DNA of 64,000 bases from Symbiodinium natans (lineage: Eukaryota > Sar > Dinophyceae > Suessiales > Symbiodiniaceae). The stretch lies in contig CAJNDS010000524.1 of NCBI GenBank assembly GCA_905221605.1, forward strand, positions 558,001 through 622,000, written 5' to 3'. Each line of letters begins with the position of its first letter. Within the stretch, counting starts at the first letter, position 1. The position numbers and the translations under genes are program-made. Below the pieces are notes generated by a model. The model was not told the origin of the DNA and made no database searches. It saw only the letters and a list, made by a program, of their open reading frames with translations. Shown here piece after piece: positions 10,853 to 22,619 of this stretch.

Positions 10853-13800
10853 CTTGTTGTGGATAAAGCTGGCCATGTCGCTCTCAGAGATCACATTGTC
10901 ACGGTCCACATCGAAAGCCACAAACACGTCAGCAATGTCATGCTCATCAATCCTGGATTCAAGATAGAGGCTCAGCCAGGTCTTCAAACTTCGGGAGTCC
11001 GTGATGACAAGGCTGAGATGGGCTTATATGAGGCAAGGAACTTAATGCGTCCCGCTGCAATCATGGCAGCCAAGAACTCGAAGAAGTGCAGCCGACCATC
11101 GCGCGTAATGTCAAGAGAGGCAATGGCTCGGAACGAGTTCCTTGCTTTCGAAATCTACGAAGAACCATTCCGAAAGTGTGTCCCTTGCACCTCGATGGAA
11201 AGTAAAGGGCCCTCAAGCAAACATGCGGTCATGGATCACATCCTTCAGCTCTGGTGGCTGCTCGCCGCGCTCGCTACTTGCGATTGCTTCCTGAGGTAGC
11301 ACGGAGAATCTCACGTCGTGCGGCTCGATGAGTTGCTGAGACTTACCCTGAACCCCCCGACGTCCTCAAAGGCGGACACCAGCTTGCTCACTGGCAGCGA
11401 GCCTTTCGGCGCAAGTGTCTCAAGGCACTCGAGCTTTGCGAAGTGGTCCTGCGGTACTTGTACGTACTTCGAGCGCAGTGTCCCGCGTGTATCGTTTCAG
11501 GACCCAACAAAGTCAATGGCATGCTTGGCGATGGCAGACGGCACCTGGCGCCTGTAGTACGCCTTGCGTTTTTGTACGCAGCTTTTTATGCATTTTGAGA
11601 GAAAAAACACTGGGAAAACGTACTTTTTATAGCAGGACGCATCAGGTAGCAGGCCACGAATCCCTGACACAGTCTATAGTTTCAGAAGACTAGCATGCCA
11701 AGCAGCAGCAGCATTTCGGCGCAGACCCCAACGAAACTTTGTCAGGCCCTATTCTGTCTTTCTATGTTTCTTCTTTCTTCATTCTTCGTTTCCCTGTCTT
11801 TTTCGTGCGGGGTGGGGGGGGGGGGGGGAAGCAATGCCCATTCGACCACGCCCAAAAGACTGGCATTTGGATCGTTTTTGCCCTTTGTACAACATACCAA
11901 AGGTTCTGAATTTCAGGGTTTGGGTGCAGGGTTAAGGTCGGCAGGAATGTAAGACCCTCCCCAAAAATAGCCCAAATGCAGGGCGGGTTAGGGCCGCCGT
12001 AACCTCTATTGACCTATAATCTCATCAGTACGCAGCTCACCGTCCTTGTACTCCGTCCATGTCTCCGGAGAGAGATAAATGGTGGATGCAAGGCTGCCTT
12101 TCAATGGGATGTGCTAAGGCAGCACTAAGGCTAAGATCGTGAAAAGCAGCTTTCCGACAGTACTTCGTGGGTGCTTGAAACTCAATCGCGACATCGCCAG
12201 CCACGTCACAGCAGATGTGCGCCAAGACCTCGCAGTTCGCCATTCGGTTTCCAGCAAAGCAGAGATCCTGTCACAGTGACTGGAGGGAGTTCCAAGCACC
12301 TTGTTGCCTTCGGATCCCGAAGCTCAACAACTGCATCGAGGCTGCACCTTGAGGATCGGTGCCAGGGCCACCGGTGCCACGGGACCCTTCGGCCCCACTT
12401 GGCAAAGCCAAGGGTGGACCTGGACACCAGCCGCCGTAAGCCTCCGCAGAGTCTCAAACCCGGTCCCTTGAAGTAACTTGAAGTAGTTAGCTTTCTGTGG
12501 AGTTCTCTGCATATAACTCATATAACCACACAACAGAAAGGACTCTGAAGGAGTGTGCCAAGCGCCTCTTCTGAGGATCGCGCTCCATACATCTTCGAAT
12601 CAAGTCCTAGCAAATCGCACAGGAAAGCTTGGAACCCCGGAAGCAACCAGACAGTAGCGAACACAACTCTCACGGCCTTGCACTGCGGTGAGACATTTTC
12701 CCATCGCGGCCCAACAAAGGAATCAGCCAGGGGGTCGTCGCAGAACTTGAAGTTTGCAATGTTCCTCGGCACATCTGGCTTATGCACGGTTCGATTGGGG
12801 CAAGTCTTGCATTGACCATGTGATCATCTCTTTGTTCCATGCTCTCGCGACCCTCGCTGATGTGGACAAGCCATCTTCTGCTTAGGCTTAGAGATGATTA
12901 GAGACAAGCATCCATATCACGTCAGCGTGTGACTTGCCGTTGAAGGGAGGCATTCCGCTGATGAGCATGTAGATGAGGACCCCAAGGGCCCAAACATCTA
13001 CCTCCTGCCCATACCCATCGCCTTTGCAAATCGCGCCATCTTTCAACCCGATCACTTCCTTGGCTAGGCATGGCACTTTTAGGCATCGCGCACCTCATGG
13101 AGACCTTTGACTATGTTTGACTTGCTACAGAGGGTCAGACCCGATGGTCTTGGCAAGAGACAAAAGGAAGCGAGCAAGCCAGCGACAGGAATGCACCATG
13201 TACACTTTCGATGCACTCTACACCTGTGCATGCCAACAAGCTGCTGGGGCAACGTAGTAGCAAGTTCCGCACATCTGATTCAGCTTCTGCGTGCGTCCTC
13301 GCATTGACAGTGGCACGCACGTCAACAAGCAATCTTCCACCACTCTTGCGCCACCCTCAAGCCACCCAACGGTTTGGAATGCCCTGGACTCCTTCGCTAT
13401 CCTTTCCGGCAATGTAAGTCGTAGCCAAGCCAAAGTCGATCAACTTTAGTCGTTCTTGTGCCGGCGAGGCAAAGACCCAGTTCTCCAACCTGAAAAGACA
13501 GCAGAGCTTGCACAGTGAGTGGCGCTAAGAGACACATAGACATAAGAATTTTGGGCAAACTTACTGTAAATAATGTTTTCGCGAAATCTTGACGCCAAAA
13601 AACTTATGATCTTAAATATATTGATTGGCTATTGGGTCTGATGGGTAATGTGTTTTGGGCCGCCAAATGAGAGGATTTTTAAATGATATCTTTATATTCG
13701 AAGATCGATAGGGATCTATGAAATCGATAACATAATATTCAACGAATTCACTCTATCATTCATAAGAGAAAAATACTACAGAGATATTATCAATTAGAGA

Positions 13801-14846
13801 TACATAAGAAAGGAGACGTTCAAGATGAGAATATTGGAATGGGGGGGGGGGGTGGTGGTGAATGGGCTTTGATGAGATACTAGGCTGAGCAAGGTAGAGA
13901 AATTCAATGCTAAGAGAAATGAAAGACACATAACTAATTCAATGGATAACAAGTCATTAAGATACAGAAGCGATTCGAAATGCAAGAGCCCACTCCATTG
14001 ATCCTGGGAGCTTGATGTCACGATGTACCATGCCCATGCTGTGGATGTATCGTATGGCAGCAGCCATCTGCTTGACAAGCACCGCGATTCTGGCCTGCCA
14101 ACTGCTGAGCTTCAAATGCGCACAGCCGCAGGCATGACTATAAATATCGACCACATGCTACACGTGACGAGGTGGATTTACGCTCAGCCTCCGAGTCCAG
14201 CATGGCAAGCCCTTGCCGCTGCACGGATGAAGTTCCGGCGGCAAGTTCGAAGAGCTCACCTGGCGAATCGAAAGAGACCAACCCCACGTCTGTGTTTCAG
14301 CAGAAACCTCAGGAGCTGCGCCTCCAGAACATAGCTCCATGCAAAGCCAGATGTCGCCATTCTTTTCTACGAAGGCCTGCAGGAAGTAAGAGTTAGACGG
14401 TCACACTCTGCAGTTCGAAGATTGCAATTGAGTGAGCAACGGACATTGATAGTGGCCGAACTGCACGACACAAGGACCCGCAATGATCCGAAGCCAAGCT
14501 TGAAAGCCGAGCTGGGAAGAGTATCATCGCAGAGGCGTGCAGCCGTTTTTCCCCAATATGTCCATACTGTAAACGATCACACCACCTGGGGCGCGGCCTG
14601 CAGCAGACGGCAGATGTTGGGGTGCGAGAGGCGAAGATAAAGATTGACCTCGACAAGCAGTCATGCTGCAGAAGTGTAGTGAGTGTAGTGCATAGGCGCA
14701 CGAAGCATCACCAAACTCACTCTCGTTCCCGCCTCGTCTGGCAACAGGCCATCTGCACCGTCCAGACACTTTGCGGCCACCCTACGCCCACTTTTTCGGT
14801 GCTTGGCCACCAAGACTGCGCCATGCATCCCAGTGCCCAAGACCTC
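10853..14846 (-). CDS. Calcium-dependent protein kinase-like gene 1 (multi-exon)
   Basis: A Ser/Thr kinase followed by EF-hands, the CDPK architecture: calcium binding should release an inhibited kinase. Exons join in phase: 14733-14846 (Gly loop LGTGMHGAV, lysine VAAKCL), 14598-14648 (LSHPNICRLLQ), 14322-14376 (IWLCMELCSG), 14189-14259 (GELFELA), 14012-14094 (YIHSMGMVHRDIK), 13398-13489 (LENWVF, LIDFGLA), 13245-13297 (CGTCYYVAP), 12913-13058 (DVWALGVLIYMLISG, PPFNG), 12677-12764 (WENVSPQCK), 12566-12606 (DLIRRCMERDPQKR), from 12441 (LTAAGVQVHPWL). EF-hand exons follow: 11347-11448 (degenerate), 11223-11290, 11042-11140 (DITRDGRLHFFEF), 10853-10952 (DVDRDNVISESD). All catalytic residues are present. 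Most donors are GC. The first and last exons are unresolved; a VDFTSLEAA piece at about 10500-10536 may be the last EF-hand. Confidence 0.85.
13500..13990. other. AT-rich intron of kinase gene 1
   Basis: The longest well-bounded intron of kinase gene 1 (13490-14011) begins GC and ends AG on the minus strand. Inside it is markedly AT-rich compared with its surroundings and has a run of G at 13841-13850. No coding piece is seen. Confidence 0.6.
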
Positions 14847-14920
14847 CTGAGGCCGGGACGCACAATCATGCGCACATTTTACATGCCTTCATCGTTCACC
14901 ATGTCACCAAGAAAGACTAA

Positions 14921-14951
14921 GAGAGAAAGAGAGAGAGAGAGAGAGAGAGTG

Positions 14952-15009
<58 letters not shown>

Positions 15010-15057
15010 GGAGTGGGAGTGGGAGTGGGAGTGGGAGTGGGAGTGGGAGTGGGAGTG

Positions 15058-15131
<74 letters not shown>

Positions 15132-15262
15132 TGAGGGAGAGAGAGCGAGGGAGAGAGAGTGAGAGAGAGTGAGTGAGTGAGTGAGAAAGAGTGAGTGAGT
15201 GAGAAAGAGTGAGTGAGAGAAAGTGAGTGCGAGAGTGAGAGAGTGTGAGCGAGAGAGAGAGG
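14921..15262. repeat. GA / GAGAGT / GGGAGT microsatellite array
   Basis: Successive arrays: (GA)n, then (GTGAGA)n, about ten copies of GTGGGA, (GTGAGA)n again, then irregular GA/GTGA. The hexamer core keeps both strands open in several frames, which produces spurious Ser/Glu or Leu/Ser ORFs. It lies just upstream of the first recognised exon of kinase gene 1. Confidence 0.95.
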
Positions 15263-15456
15263 AAACAAAAAGATAAAGCAAAACAATTGGTTCGATCATC
15301 CACACCGTGCCATCCGCGGGACCCTTTTGCAGAACTTTTGGCGATGCTTGGGTGTGGGCGGGACCAAACCGTGTGCGAAGAGGCGCGGAGAATGGCTGAC
15401 AACAACCCCACGTGGGAATTAAAGAAAAGAACAAAGGGATAAATAACGAAACAAAA

Positions 15457-15609
15457 AGAAAGAGAGAGAGAGAGAGAATGAAAGATAGAAAGGGAAAGAG
15501 GGAAGAGATGGAGGGAGAGGAAGGAGATGGGAAGGAGAGCGAGGGAGAGGGAAGGGAAGGAGAGGGAGAGGGAGGGAGAGGGAGGGAGAGGGAGAGGCAG
15601 GGAGAGGGT
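15457..15609. repeat. GA-rich simple repeat
   Basis: Purine-rich GAGAGA, GGGAGA and GGGAAG repeats on the plus strand. A non-repetitive 190-bp segment separates them from the previous array. Confidence 0.85.
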
Positions 15610-15879
15610 GCACCTCGCCGACGTCATAGACATCCTGGGTAAAGCTCATATCATATCTCATATGCGACGCGTTCGCAATGTCTCATACGCCCCACTGCCA
15701 CTCCACATGCAGTATGCCAAGCTGCGTGAAAGGAGATGTGCCTCAAGACTTTGCTCTGAAGTGGCAGCGGAAGCTCCAACTCCTACGGGGCGGTGCTCAA
15801 ACCCAGAACCAAACCACGGCGCAAGGTTCACAGCTGCGGCGACTCCCGTGCTCGACAGTAGATTTAGTGCGGGTCCAAG

Positions 15880-16160
15880 TCCACTCAAATCTTTCGGGCT
15901 TTCGGCGACTCCAGCTCGGCAACGAGACTGGTGGGGTGGTTGGGTATGCAAGGAACGAGCATGTACTGCAAGGCATTGGCCAAGGTTGCCTGTGCGCGAG
16001 GCTCCATTGACTCATCCACAAATGCTGATCGGGACGACCGCTCGTTGTTCGCAGCAACACTGGCCCCAAAGGAGGTGAATGTGTTCACGAGCATCGACCG
16101 GACCTTGCCATCAGTTCTTCCAATTCCGCGATGCTGCGGCACAATGCAGGGCCGTGAGAA
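15880..16160 (-). CDS. Candidate exon(s), unidentified
   Basis: Minus-strand sequence with protein-like composition (MLVNTFTSFGASVAANNERS, then AFVDESMEPRAQ and ATLANALQYMLVPCIPNH). A possible AG|G acceptor splits the two parts near 16000. It is upstream of kinase gene 1 on the same strand and could be its N-terminal region or the end of the next gene. No domain recognised. Confidence 0.35.
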
Positions 16161-16369
16161 CTTACAATCCTTTGCAAACAAAACCAAATTGTTTAAAACC
16201 ACTGCCACATCTCGGCATCAAAGTGCGCTGGAGCCGATTCCTTCGGTGACGTTCTGACAGCTCACAGCTCTCAGCCACTCTCGGCGCAGAATGCGCCGCA
16301 TGCCCCAGAGAACCAGGCATCCCACGACGCTGGACACCTTCAGGGAGCGGGGGGGGTCCATAAGCTAGT

Positions 16370-17740
16370 GCTCTGATATTGCAAAGATCTAGTTTTAGAT
16401 AACAAGATATTATGAAGGTATAAAACTAATAAGAAGAACACTAACTAACAATCGTAGTACAACCATCGTATACTAGTTTAATAGTATAAAATATAATCAT
16501 ATAATAGTCTAATAATAGATTAGGAAATAGTATAATCATGTATTAAGTTATTGAAATAATAGAAGAATAGAATGAGATGTTAATAACATAGTATAATACT
16601 GCACTAATATGGTGATATAACAATATAACAATATAATCATGCAACAATATACGGCTTTAATCAAATAACAATATAGCAAAAAACACACTCATATAACCAT
16701 CGAAGAATATTACAAAAAATGCAAATACATTAAAAGAATTATAATCATACAAAAATAACAATTTTGTAATATACGAATTTAAGAATACAACAACATATGC
16801 ATTGACCCGGGAAACTGGGTCCCCTTTTCCGGGGGCGAAGACGAAATTCGAAGACGAAATTTGAAGACGAAATTCGGCCCAGCCGAAATTCGGCCGAAGA
16901 CGACATTCGGCACTGAAGACGAAATTCGGCCCCTGAAGCCTAAATTAGGCCCTGAAGCCGAAATTTGGCCCCTGAAGTCTAAATTCGGCCCCGAAGACGA
17001 AATTCTGCCCCGGAGACGAAGTTCGGCCGCTGAAGCCGACATTCGGCCCTGAAGCCTAAATTCGGCCCCCGAAGACGAAATTCGGCCCCGAAGTCGAAAT
17101 TCGACCCTGAAGCCGAAATTCGGCCCTGAAGCCGAAATTCGTTCCCACGAAATTCGGCCCTGAAGCTTAAACTCGGACCCTGAAGCTTGAATTCGATTTC
17201 GGTCCCCCAGCCTAAAATGGCATTGAATTTCGTCTTCAGGGCCGAATTTCGGCTTCAGGGCCGAATTTCGGCTTCAGGGTCGAATTTAGGCTTCCGGGCC
17301 GAATTTCGCCTTCAGCAGCCGAATTTCGGCTTCAGGGCCGAATGTCGTCTTCAATGGCCGAATTTCGTCTTCAGGGCCGAATTTAGGCTTCAGGGCCGAA
17401 TTTAGGCTTCAGGGCCTATTTTAGGCTTCAGGGGCCGAATTTCGTCTTCAGTGCCGAATTTCTTCTTCAGGGCCGAAATTCGGCTGGGCCGAATTTCGTC
17501 TTCGAGTTTCGTCTTCGCCCCCCCCTCCGGAAAAGGGGACCCACTTTCCCGGGTCCCTGTATGTAACAATATACTAATACAATAGTGTCATAATGGAAGA
17601 ATTACAATGTTGTCATAACGGAATAATAGGTTAAAAATGTAGTATGATGACAAAAAACCATGAGCGATATTTGATCATATACAGAGAGCAATGTATTAAT
17701 GTAAGCATACAGTAATAATTTAGTAGCAGAATAACATCAG
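16370..17740. other. AT-rich island around the foldback element
   Basis: Very AT-rich, non-coding DNA (16370-16800 and 17560-17740) that differs sharply from the roughly 50% GC surroundings. It flanks the foldback element on both sides. I see no genes in it. Confidence 0.7.
16805..17554. repeat. Foldback element: inverted arrays of a 20-bp GAAATTCGGCC repeat
   Basis: A 750-bp inverted repeat. Its outer ends match each other in reverse complement, starting ACCCGGGAAA, then TGGGTCCCCTTTTCCGG. Inward, the left arm (to about 17200) is a tandem series of units such as GAAGACGAAATTCGGCCCCT with variants (GAAGCCGAAATTCGG, GAAGCCTAAATTCGG). The right arm (from about 17215) carries the same units in reverse complement. 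A transcript or single strand would form a very long hairpin. No transposase is encoded and no clean target-site duplication is seen. It resembles a foldback or MITE-like element. Confidence 0.85.
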
Positions 17741-20070
17741 CCAAGTTGCAGCAACTTTGCTGGTCCACTGGCGTATTCGATTCTCCATCTGCTTCTTGTA
17801 CATGGCGCTGAGTGTGTCCACTACGCGTAAAAGTTCACCAATCTGGCACACGGTGGCGTATGGCTAGCTACTACCAAATGCTTCAGCACAGGAAGTCGAA
17901 GGATTCGTGCTGTGGCTGCTGTCCTCTGCTATGCTGGCATGTATGATTCGGACTCGAACAAACAGGTCGATCGATATTGGCGATCCGTACAGTGCAATCG
18001 ACCTTCTGTTGTGTCCTCGTGACTCACAAGCCTACACAAATGTCGATGTGTGCGGAACCCTCTGTAACAGCGGATAAAACAGAAAGGCTGCCGCTCTTGA
18101 GCCTGCTCTGACACAGATGTAGCTCAACAAGCCTGTGTCCAAAAAGTGCCAGAAAAGAAATGAACCTGCCGGAAAAGCATGCGCAGCCGTAGAGCTTTCT
18201 TGGAGCCCTGCTTTCCCATGGCCCCTCCAAATAGAACCGAGACGGCCTGTGGAAAACAACTCTGTAACCTGGCACACCCGGCACCATATGATAGCTTCAG
18301 CCCCTGCAGATCAGGCCTCTCCAGGCTGGCCGCCGTCGCACATCTCGTAGCACGTGTGTAACCTCAGGGCTCTGCCCCATGATTATCTTTGGCTTCTTAA
18401 GCCGGGGGGCAGTCGAAGAGGGCAGAGGCCGGAGCTTGCAGAATGCCTTCTCCAGAAGAGGTACCCACCTCAGAAGTGAAGCCCAGGGCCAACTCAACAA
18501 GGGGGGGCAAAGGATGGAAGTGAAGCATAGTGAAGCTACCAGGTGTCACCACACTCTTGGGCACGCACACTTCATCGTGATCATAGCTCTTGGCATACCT
18601 TATCATGGTCCGGCATGCCTTTGCTGGTCTGGCTGAAGAGCCTCTCAGACTCCTGCAGCATCCGACCATACTGGTCGACGGGCATCCAATCCTGTGAGGT
18701 GATCAGCAATGACTAAGTGGCCACTGCCATGCACCACCTGCCCATGTGGCTACTGGTTGCAAGTACTTTTGCCCTCTTCTTAAACTGTAAGCTGTGAGGC
18801 CAACGGCAACTCCTAACCGATACACACAGCACGGTGGCGAAGACGACTTGCTGGCGGAGGTCATCAATGATGGTGTGGTACCACTCGCCGTCCAGGAAGA
18901 ACCTGCAAGTAAAACAGCAGCTGATACAGCCATTCTATCAGTGTTTCACGTAGACTCTCCTCTCTCTCGAGGTACTTGACGTGCCAGTATACTCACTTGA
19001 ACTACAAGGTGCAGTGGTGCCCCTCAGCTCGTCGGTTGCGCGGTCCTGACACCGTACACACCAACGTCGATATCGTGCTCCATGAAGCACGACCGCACAT
19101 TCTCCGGGTCTTCGCCAACCTGGATGTCCAATTCAGGTGACTACAGAGAGCCAGCGGACAGGGTCTGGCATTGATGCAAAGGTCTGGGTGCTGCAGCCAT
19201 TGCACCCAATGCCTTGGTAACGCAAGGCCGGCGCGGCGCTGCAGCTCCACAAGACCACGGTCAAAATGGAATGTACGATCCGAGCCTTTTTGTCGCAAGT
19301 GCGTAGTGGTCTGACTTCCAGTAGGAACGACAGTAAGCGAGGCACGCTTCTTCGCTGAACTTCTGCCTTCCTTCTGCTGGACTCGCAACCAGGCAGCCAT
19401 GGTCAGAATCAACCAACATGAACCGCATTGCTACCGCAACACACCATGACAGGTTGCAATGGCAGGACCTATCGCTGCTTGGCATGCGACAACGAACATG
19501 AGCAGGCTGGAAGTCCTACTGTCGAGGTGGAGGTCTAGTTTCGGTGTGAAAACTGATAGCCCATTGGCGAAAATGTCAAGGATTCATGATTCATGGGATA
19601 GGCCTGATGCAGAGATGCAGCTGTTGCCAAAGGTCGCTGCCTAGCTACTAACGACTCCTAAACCACAACGTGCAATGACACAGCTGCAGAAAATCAGGCT
19701 CGCAGGCCGAAAGTGAGGCCTGCTTCCCAAGGCTTCAGAGATTCTCGTGGAGGCATCTTGCTCATCCACATGAGGGCACATCCCGGCGTATTGTGGCACC
19801 TTCTTGCTTTCCCCCTGACTGAGTCCAACAATATTCACCGGTACACTACATTGTCACTACAGTCAGGCTAAGCAGGTACCGGCTGGGAAGCCTCCAAAAC
19901 TCCAAAACTTAGACAAAACTTCGACACGTATCGGAGTCTTAGACTAGACGATTCAGACGCTCATGTCTGCGGCTTCGACAAGCCCACATGCAGCAGCCAT
20001 GGCCTCGCAGCAATGCTTCAGCACGAGAAGAGATCTGTGTCGCTCCAGTTCTGGCAGTATGAGCAGGCAA
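17741..20070. other. Unassigned stretch with coding-like minus-strand pieces
   Basis: No recognisable gene. On the minus strand, 19024-19132 reads like a terminal exon (VGEDPENVRSCFMEHDIDVG, then a stop at 19024). 19261-19450 also looks coding (FMLVDSDHGCLVASPAEGRQ). They may belong to one gene, but the junction is not clear and no family is recognised. Confidence 0.3.
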
Positions 20071-20150
20071 GAGATGATGGCAAGAAATGGCAAGAAATGG
20101 CAAGAACTGGCATGAAATGGCAAGAGATGGCAAGAAATGGCAAGAAGCAT
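20071..20150. repeat. Short tandem repeat of a 10-bp AAATGGCAAG unit
   Basis: About seven imperfect copies of AAATGGCAAG in tandem (variants with GAGATGGCAAG and GAACTGGCATG). Non-coding in appearance. Confidence 0.8.
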
Positions 20151-20759
20151 GGTGCAGCTCAAGCTCTTGCAGCATCTTGCAGCCGAGGTGCTTTTTTACT
20201 TGGCGCCTAACTCGGCAGCTCGTGGAAGAGGAGGGAAGGAGACGAGCACCACCAAGCAAATGACCCTGAGCAAGGCAGGGCTGCTGCCCTCTGACCGTGA
20301 TAAGGGCAGACGAGAACATCCCGCATTGCAATCGTGTCCAGACTGGGGGTTTGCAAGAACAAGGGACCCCGAAAATAGACCCCCAAGATGTAGGATCCCC
20401 TTGTAATCAGGACCCCCAATAAGGTACCCCCTTCTTTCGTAAGCCCCCAGATGCCGCTTCCATGTCGAGGCCGGGGGGCGCCATCGCAGGCATGAGAGGA
20501 GCGGCAGCGACAGCCACAAGCAATGTCAGCCAATCCGGGGCAGGCTTGGGCAGTGGAGCGCCTGGCAGTTGCGGCAGTTGCCCGGTACATTCAAACACAC
20601 CCAACTCCAAAAATCACTCAGAAACGTTGCACCGGTCAGATATGCAGCCTGTTACACAGTCGACGGTGGTGCCAACCTCTTCACACAGCCCAGCTGCACA
20701 AACCCAACTCAACACCCGTCGTCGTGCCAGTGTTCCAAAACAACCAAGGAGTTGGCGAC

Positions 20760-21310
20760 TTGATCCACACCAGGGCAGCACACATTGTAGTTGCCATGGG
20801 CACCATTGGCCCGGTGGTGGCCTCCAAGCACGATTTGTCTTGCCCGTCGTGAACATGATGGGAGTCTTGCAGGAGCCTTCGTGATTGACGCGCAGGTATT
20901 TGAACAACGCAGAGTCACGCAGGCCAGCCAGAACCCAACTGGGAGCCCCAACCTGCCACAACATGAGGCTTGCGCATGCATTTACAAAAGTACCCTCTCC
21001 AAACACTCAAACCTCCAGCGGAACGTCTTCCAGGCCGTGCATGTTCGGATGCAGAGCCTGAGCAATTCTCAGTGCCAGCAAGTCTGTTGGAGTGCACTCC
21101 TTCGGTTTGGTCACGCTTGCGACAGCTAGCGATTTGAATGTTAGGGGCTGTGCTTTGCAGATGCATGCAGTAGTCACGCAGTCTACATCTTCCTGCTTGT
21201 GTCTGCTCTGCGCTGTCTTGAATGCGAATAAGCCAGGTTCGTTCCAAACCAGAGCATGGAGGAGCATGGCGCTCAGCACCACCGGGACAATGACCTTAGA
21301 AACTTCAACA
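20760..21310 (-). CDS. Candidate exons, unidentified
   Basis: Two adjacent minus-strand pieces look protein-coding. 21007-21300 has a hydrophobic start (VIVPVVLSAMLLHALVW), then a polar part with ECTPTDLLALRIAQALHPNM, ending in a stop at 21007. 20830-20960 contains SWVLAGLRDSALFKYLRVNH. Their frames differ, so at least one intron would be needed. The hydrophobic segment could be a membrane or signal segment (inference). No family recognised. Confidence 0.35.
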
Positions 21311-22380
21311 TGCTGATGAATCTGATAATATAATCAATGTAATGATGTAAAAATGTTGTATGAAAAATATAAGAGTACAGTAGTATAAAAATATTTTTAT
21401 GTGCTAACATTAGCCGATGCAAGCCGTGGGGCCTAGGCTTTGCCGGCCCTGGCTCATTTCACCAAGCCACATAGCCCGACCAGCCCAGGAATGACAAGGT
21501 AGGGTAGGCCATCAACCTTTGTTGGTCCATCTTACATTTGAACACCGGCTTCTAAGAAAAATACAAGCATTGCGTCAGACAAGGCACATTACGCCGGCGG
21601 ACATTTTCAAGCTGCCGTCCCAAGGGAAGCAGGTACCTGCGTGGCCATGCGCAGAGAACTAATGTCGTGAGGGCGAGCGATCCATGGATACCCTAAACCC
21701 TATACCCTACCTCTCCAGGGATCCATGTCCAAGATCGGATCACGCCCATGTTCAACGTCGAGACTCATGTCGTCATCGATCGTCTCCTGTTTGGGCAGCC
21801 GAGTGACCGCGTGGCTCGATGCTTGCGACCGCACGCCCTTTCCGTTCTATTCTTGCGTTCTTGAACAGGATTCCTATGAAGCGTTGTGAGATTTTGCTAA
21901 GACGCCAACTATTTCTTATCAACACAATGCTCGTGCGATGGGCTTGGAAAGGATTCATCAGGTCCTTCCTGGCAAGCTTTGCAAGTATTTCAGACAAGCA
22001 TGGGGGTTTGCGGGCGTGCAGCCACCCCCATTTGCAAACACAATGCGCAAACGGGGTTGGCCCCCTTTTGCAAGCACAATGCTCGTATGACTGTCGAGGA
22101 TTAAAAATGCCGGGGGGTTGGTGCAACACAATGCTAGCAGGACGCGTTTGGAAAGGACTACAGATTTGGAAAGGATTCCTATGCCTCTAAGGCAACTGCT
22201 CTTCTGATTCTGGGCATGAATCTTGCTTTCTTTCATTCTTTTTTCTCTTTCTACTTCTACAATGGGGGCTTGAAGGGTGCAAGCGCCCCCCGCGCACTGG
22301 GCGCAGACTACACGACAAGAGGCTCAGGACAACCACTCGCTCTAGTGATTCGACCCGCAGACTTCCACTACTCTTTCTCC
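21311..22380. other. Unassigned stretch
   Basis: AT-rich at 21320-21410. A short CCCTAAACCCTATACCC run sits near 21692. The segment 21900-22150 contains four scattered near-repeats of CACAATGCTCGT/CACAATGCGC. I see no supportable gene. Confidence 0.4.
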
Positions 22381-22385
22381 CACGT

Positions 22386-22461
22386 TTCCTTCCTTCCTTC
22401 CTTCCTTCCTTCCTTCCTTCCTTCCTTCCTTCCTTCCTTCCTTTCTTTCTTTCTTTCTTTT
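22386..22461. repeat. (TTCC)n/(TTTC)n microsatellite
   Basis: A tetranucleotide array of TTCC turns into TTTC. No coding meaning. Confidence 0.95.
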
Positions 22462-22559
22462 GTCTCTGTTTCGGTCATCCTTTGGCTTCTTCCGTCCTCT
22501 TCTTCCTCGATCCTCCCCAGCCCCAGCCCCTCTCTCTTCGAGAAAGCAGTGGTTTTCCT

Positions 22560-22560
<1 letters not shown>

Positions 22561-22615
<55 letters not shown>
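22561..22615. repeat. Homopolymer of 55 C
   Basis: An uninterrupted run of 55 cytosines, which is exceptional. Its exact length in the genome may be uncertain because sequencing and assembly are error-prone here. It creates a spurious polyproline ORF. Confidence 0.9.
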
Positions 22616-22619
22616 TTCA

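Noticed and set aside
14622-15633. Several long Ser/Glu, Leu/Ser and His/Ser ORFs
   Set aside because: Products of the GAGAGT/GGGAGT microsatellite; open in several frames at once.
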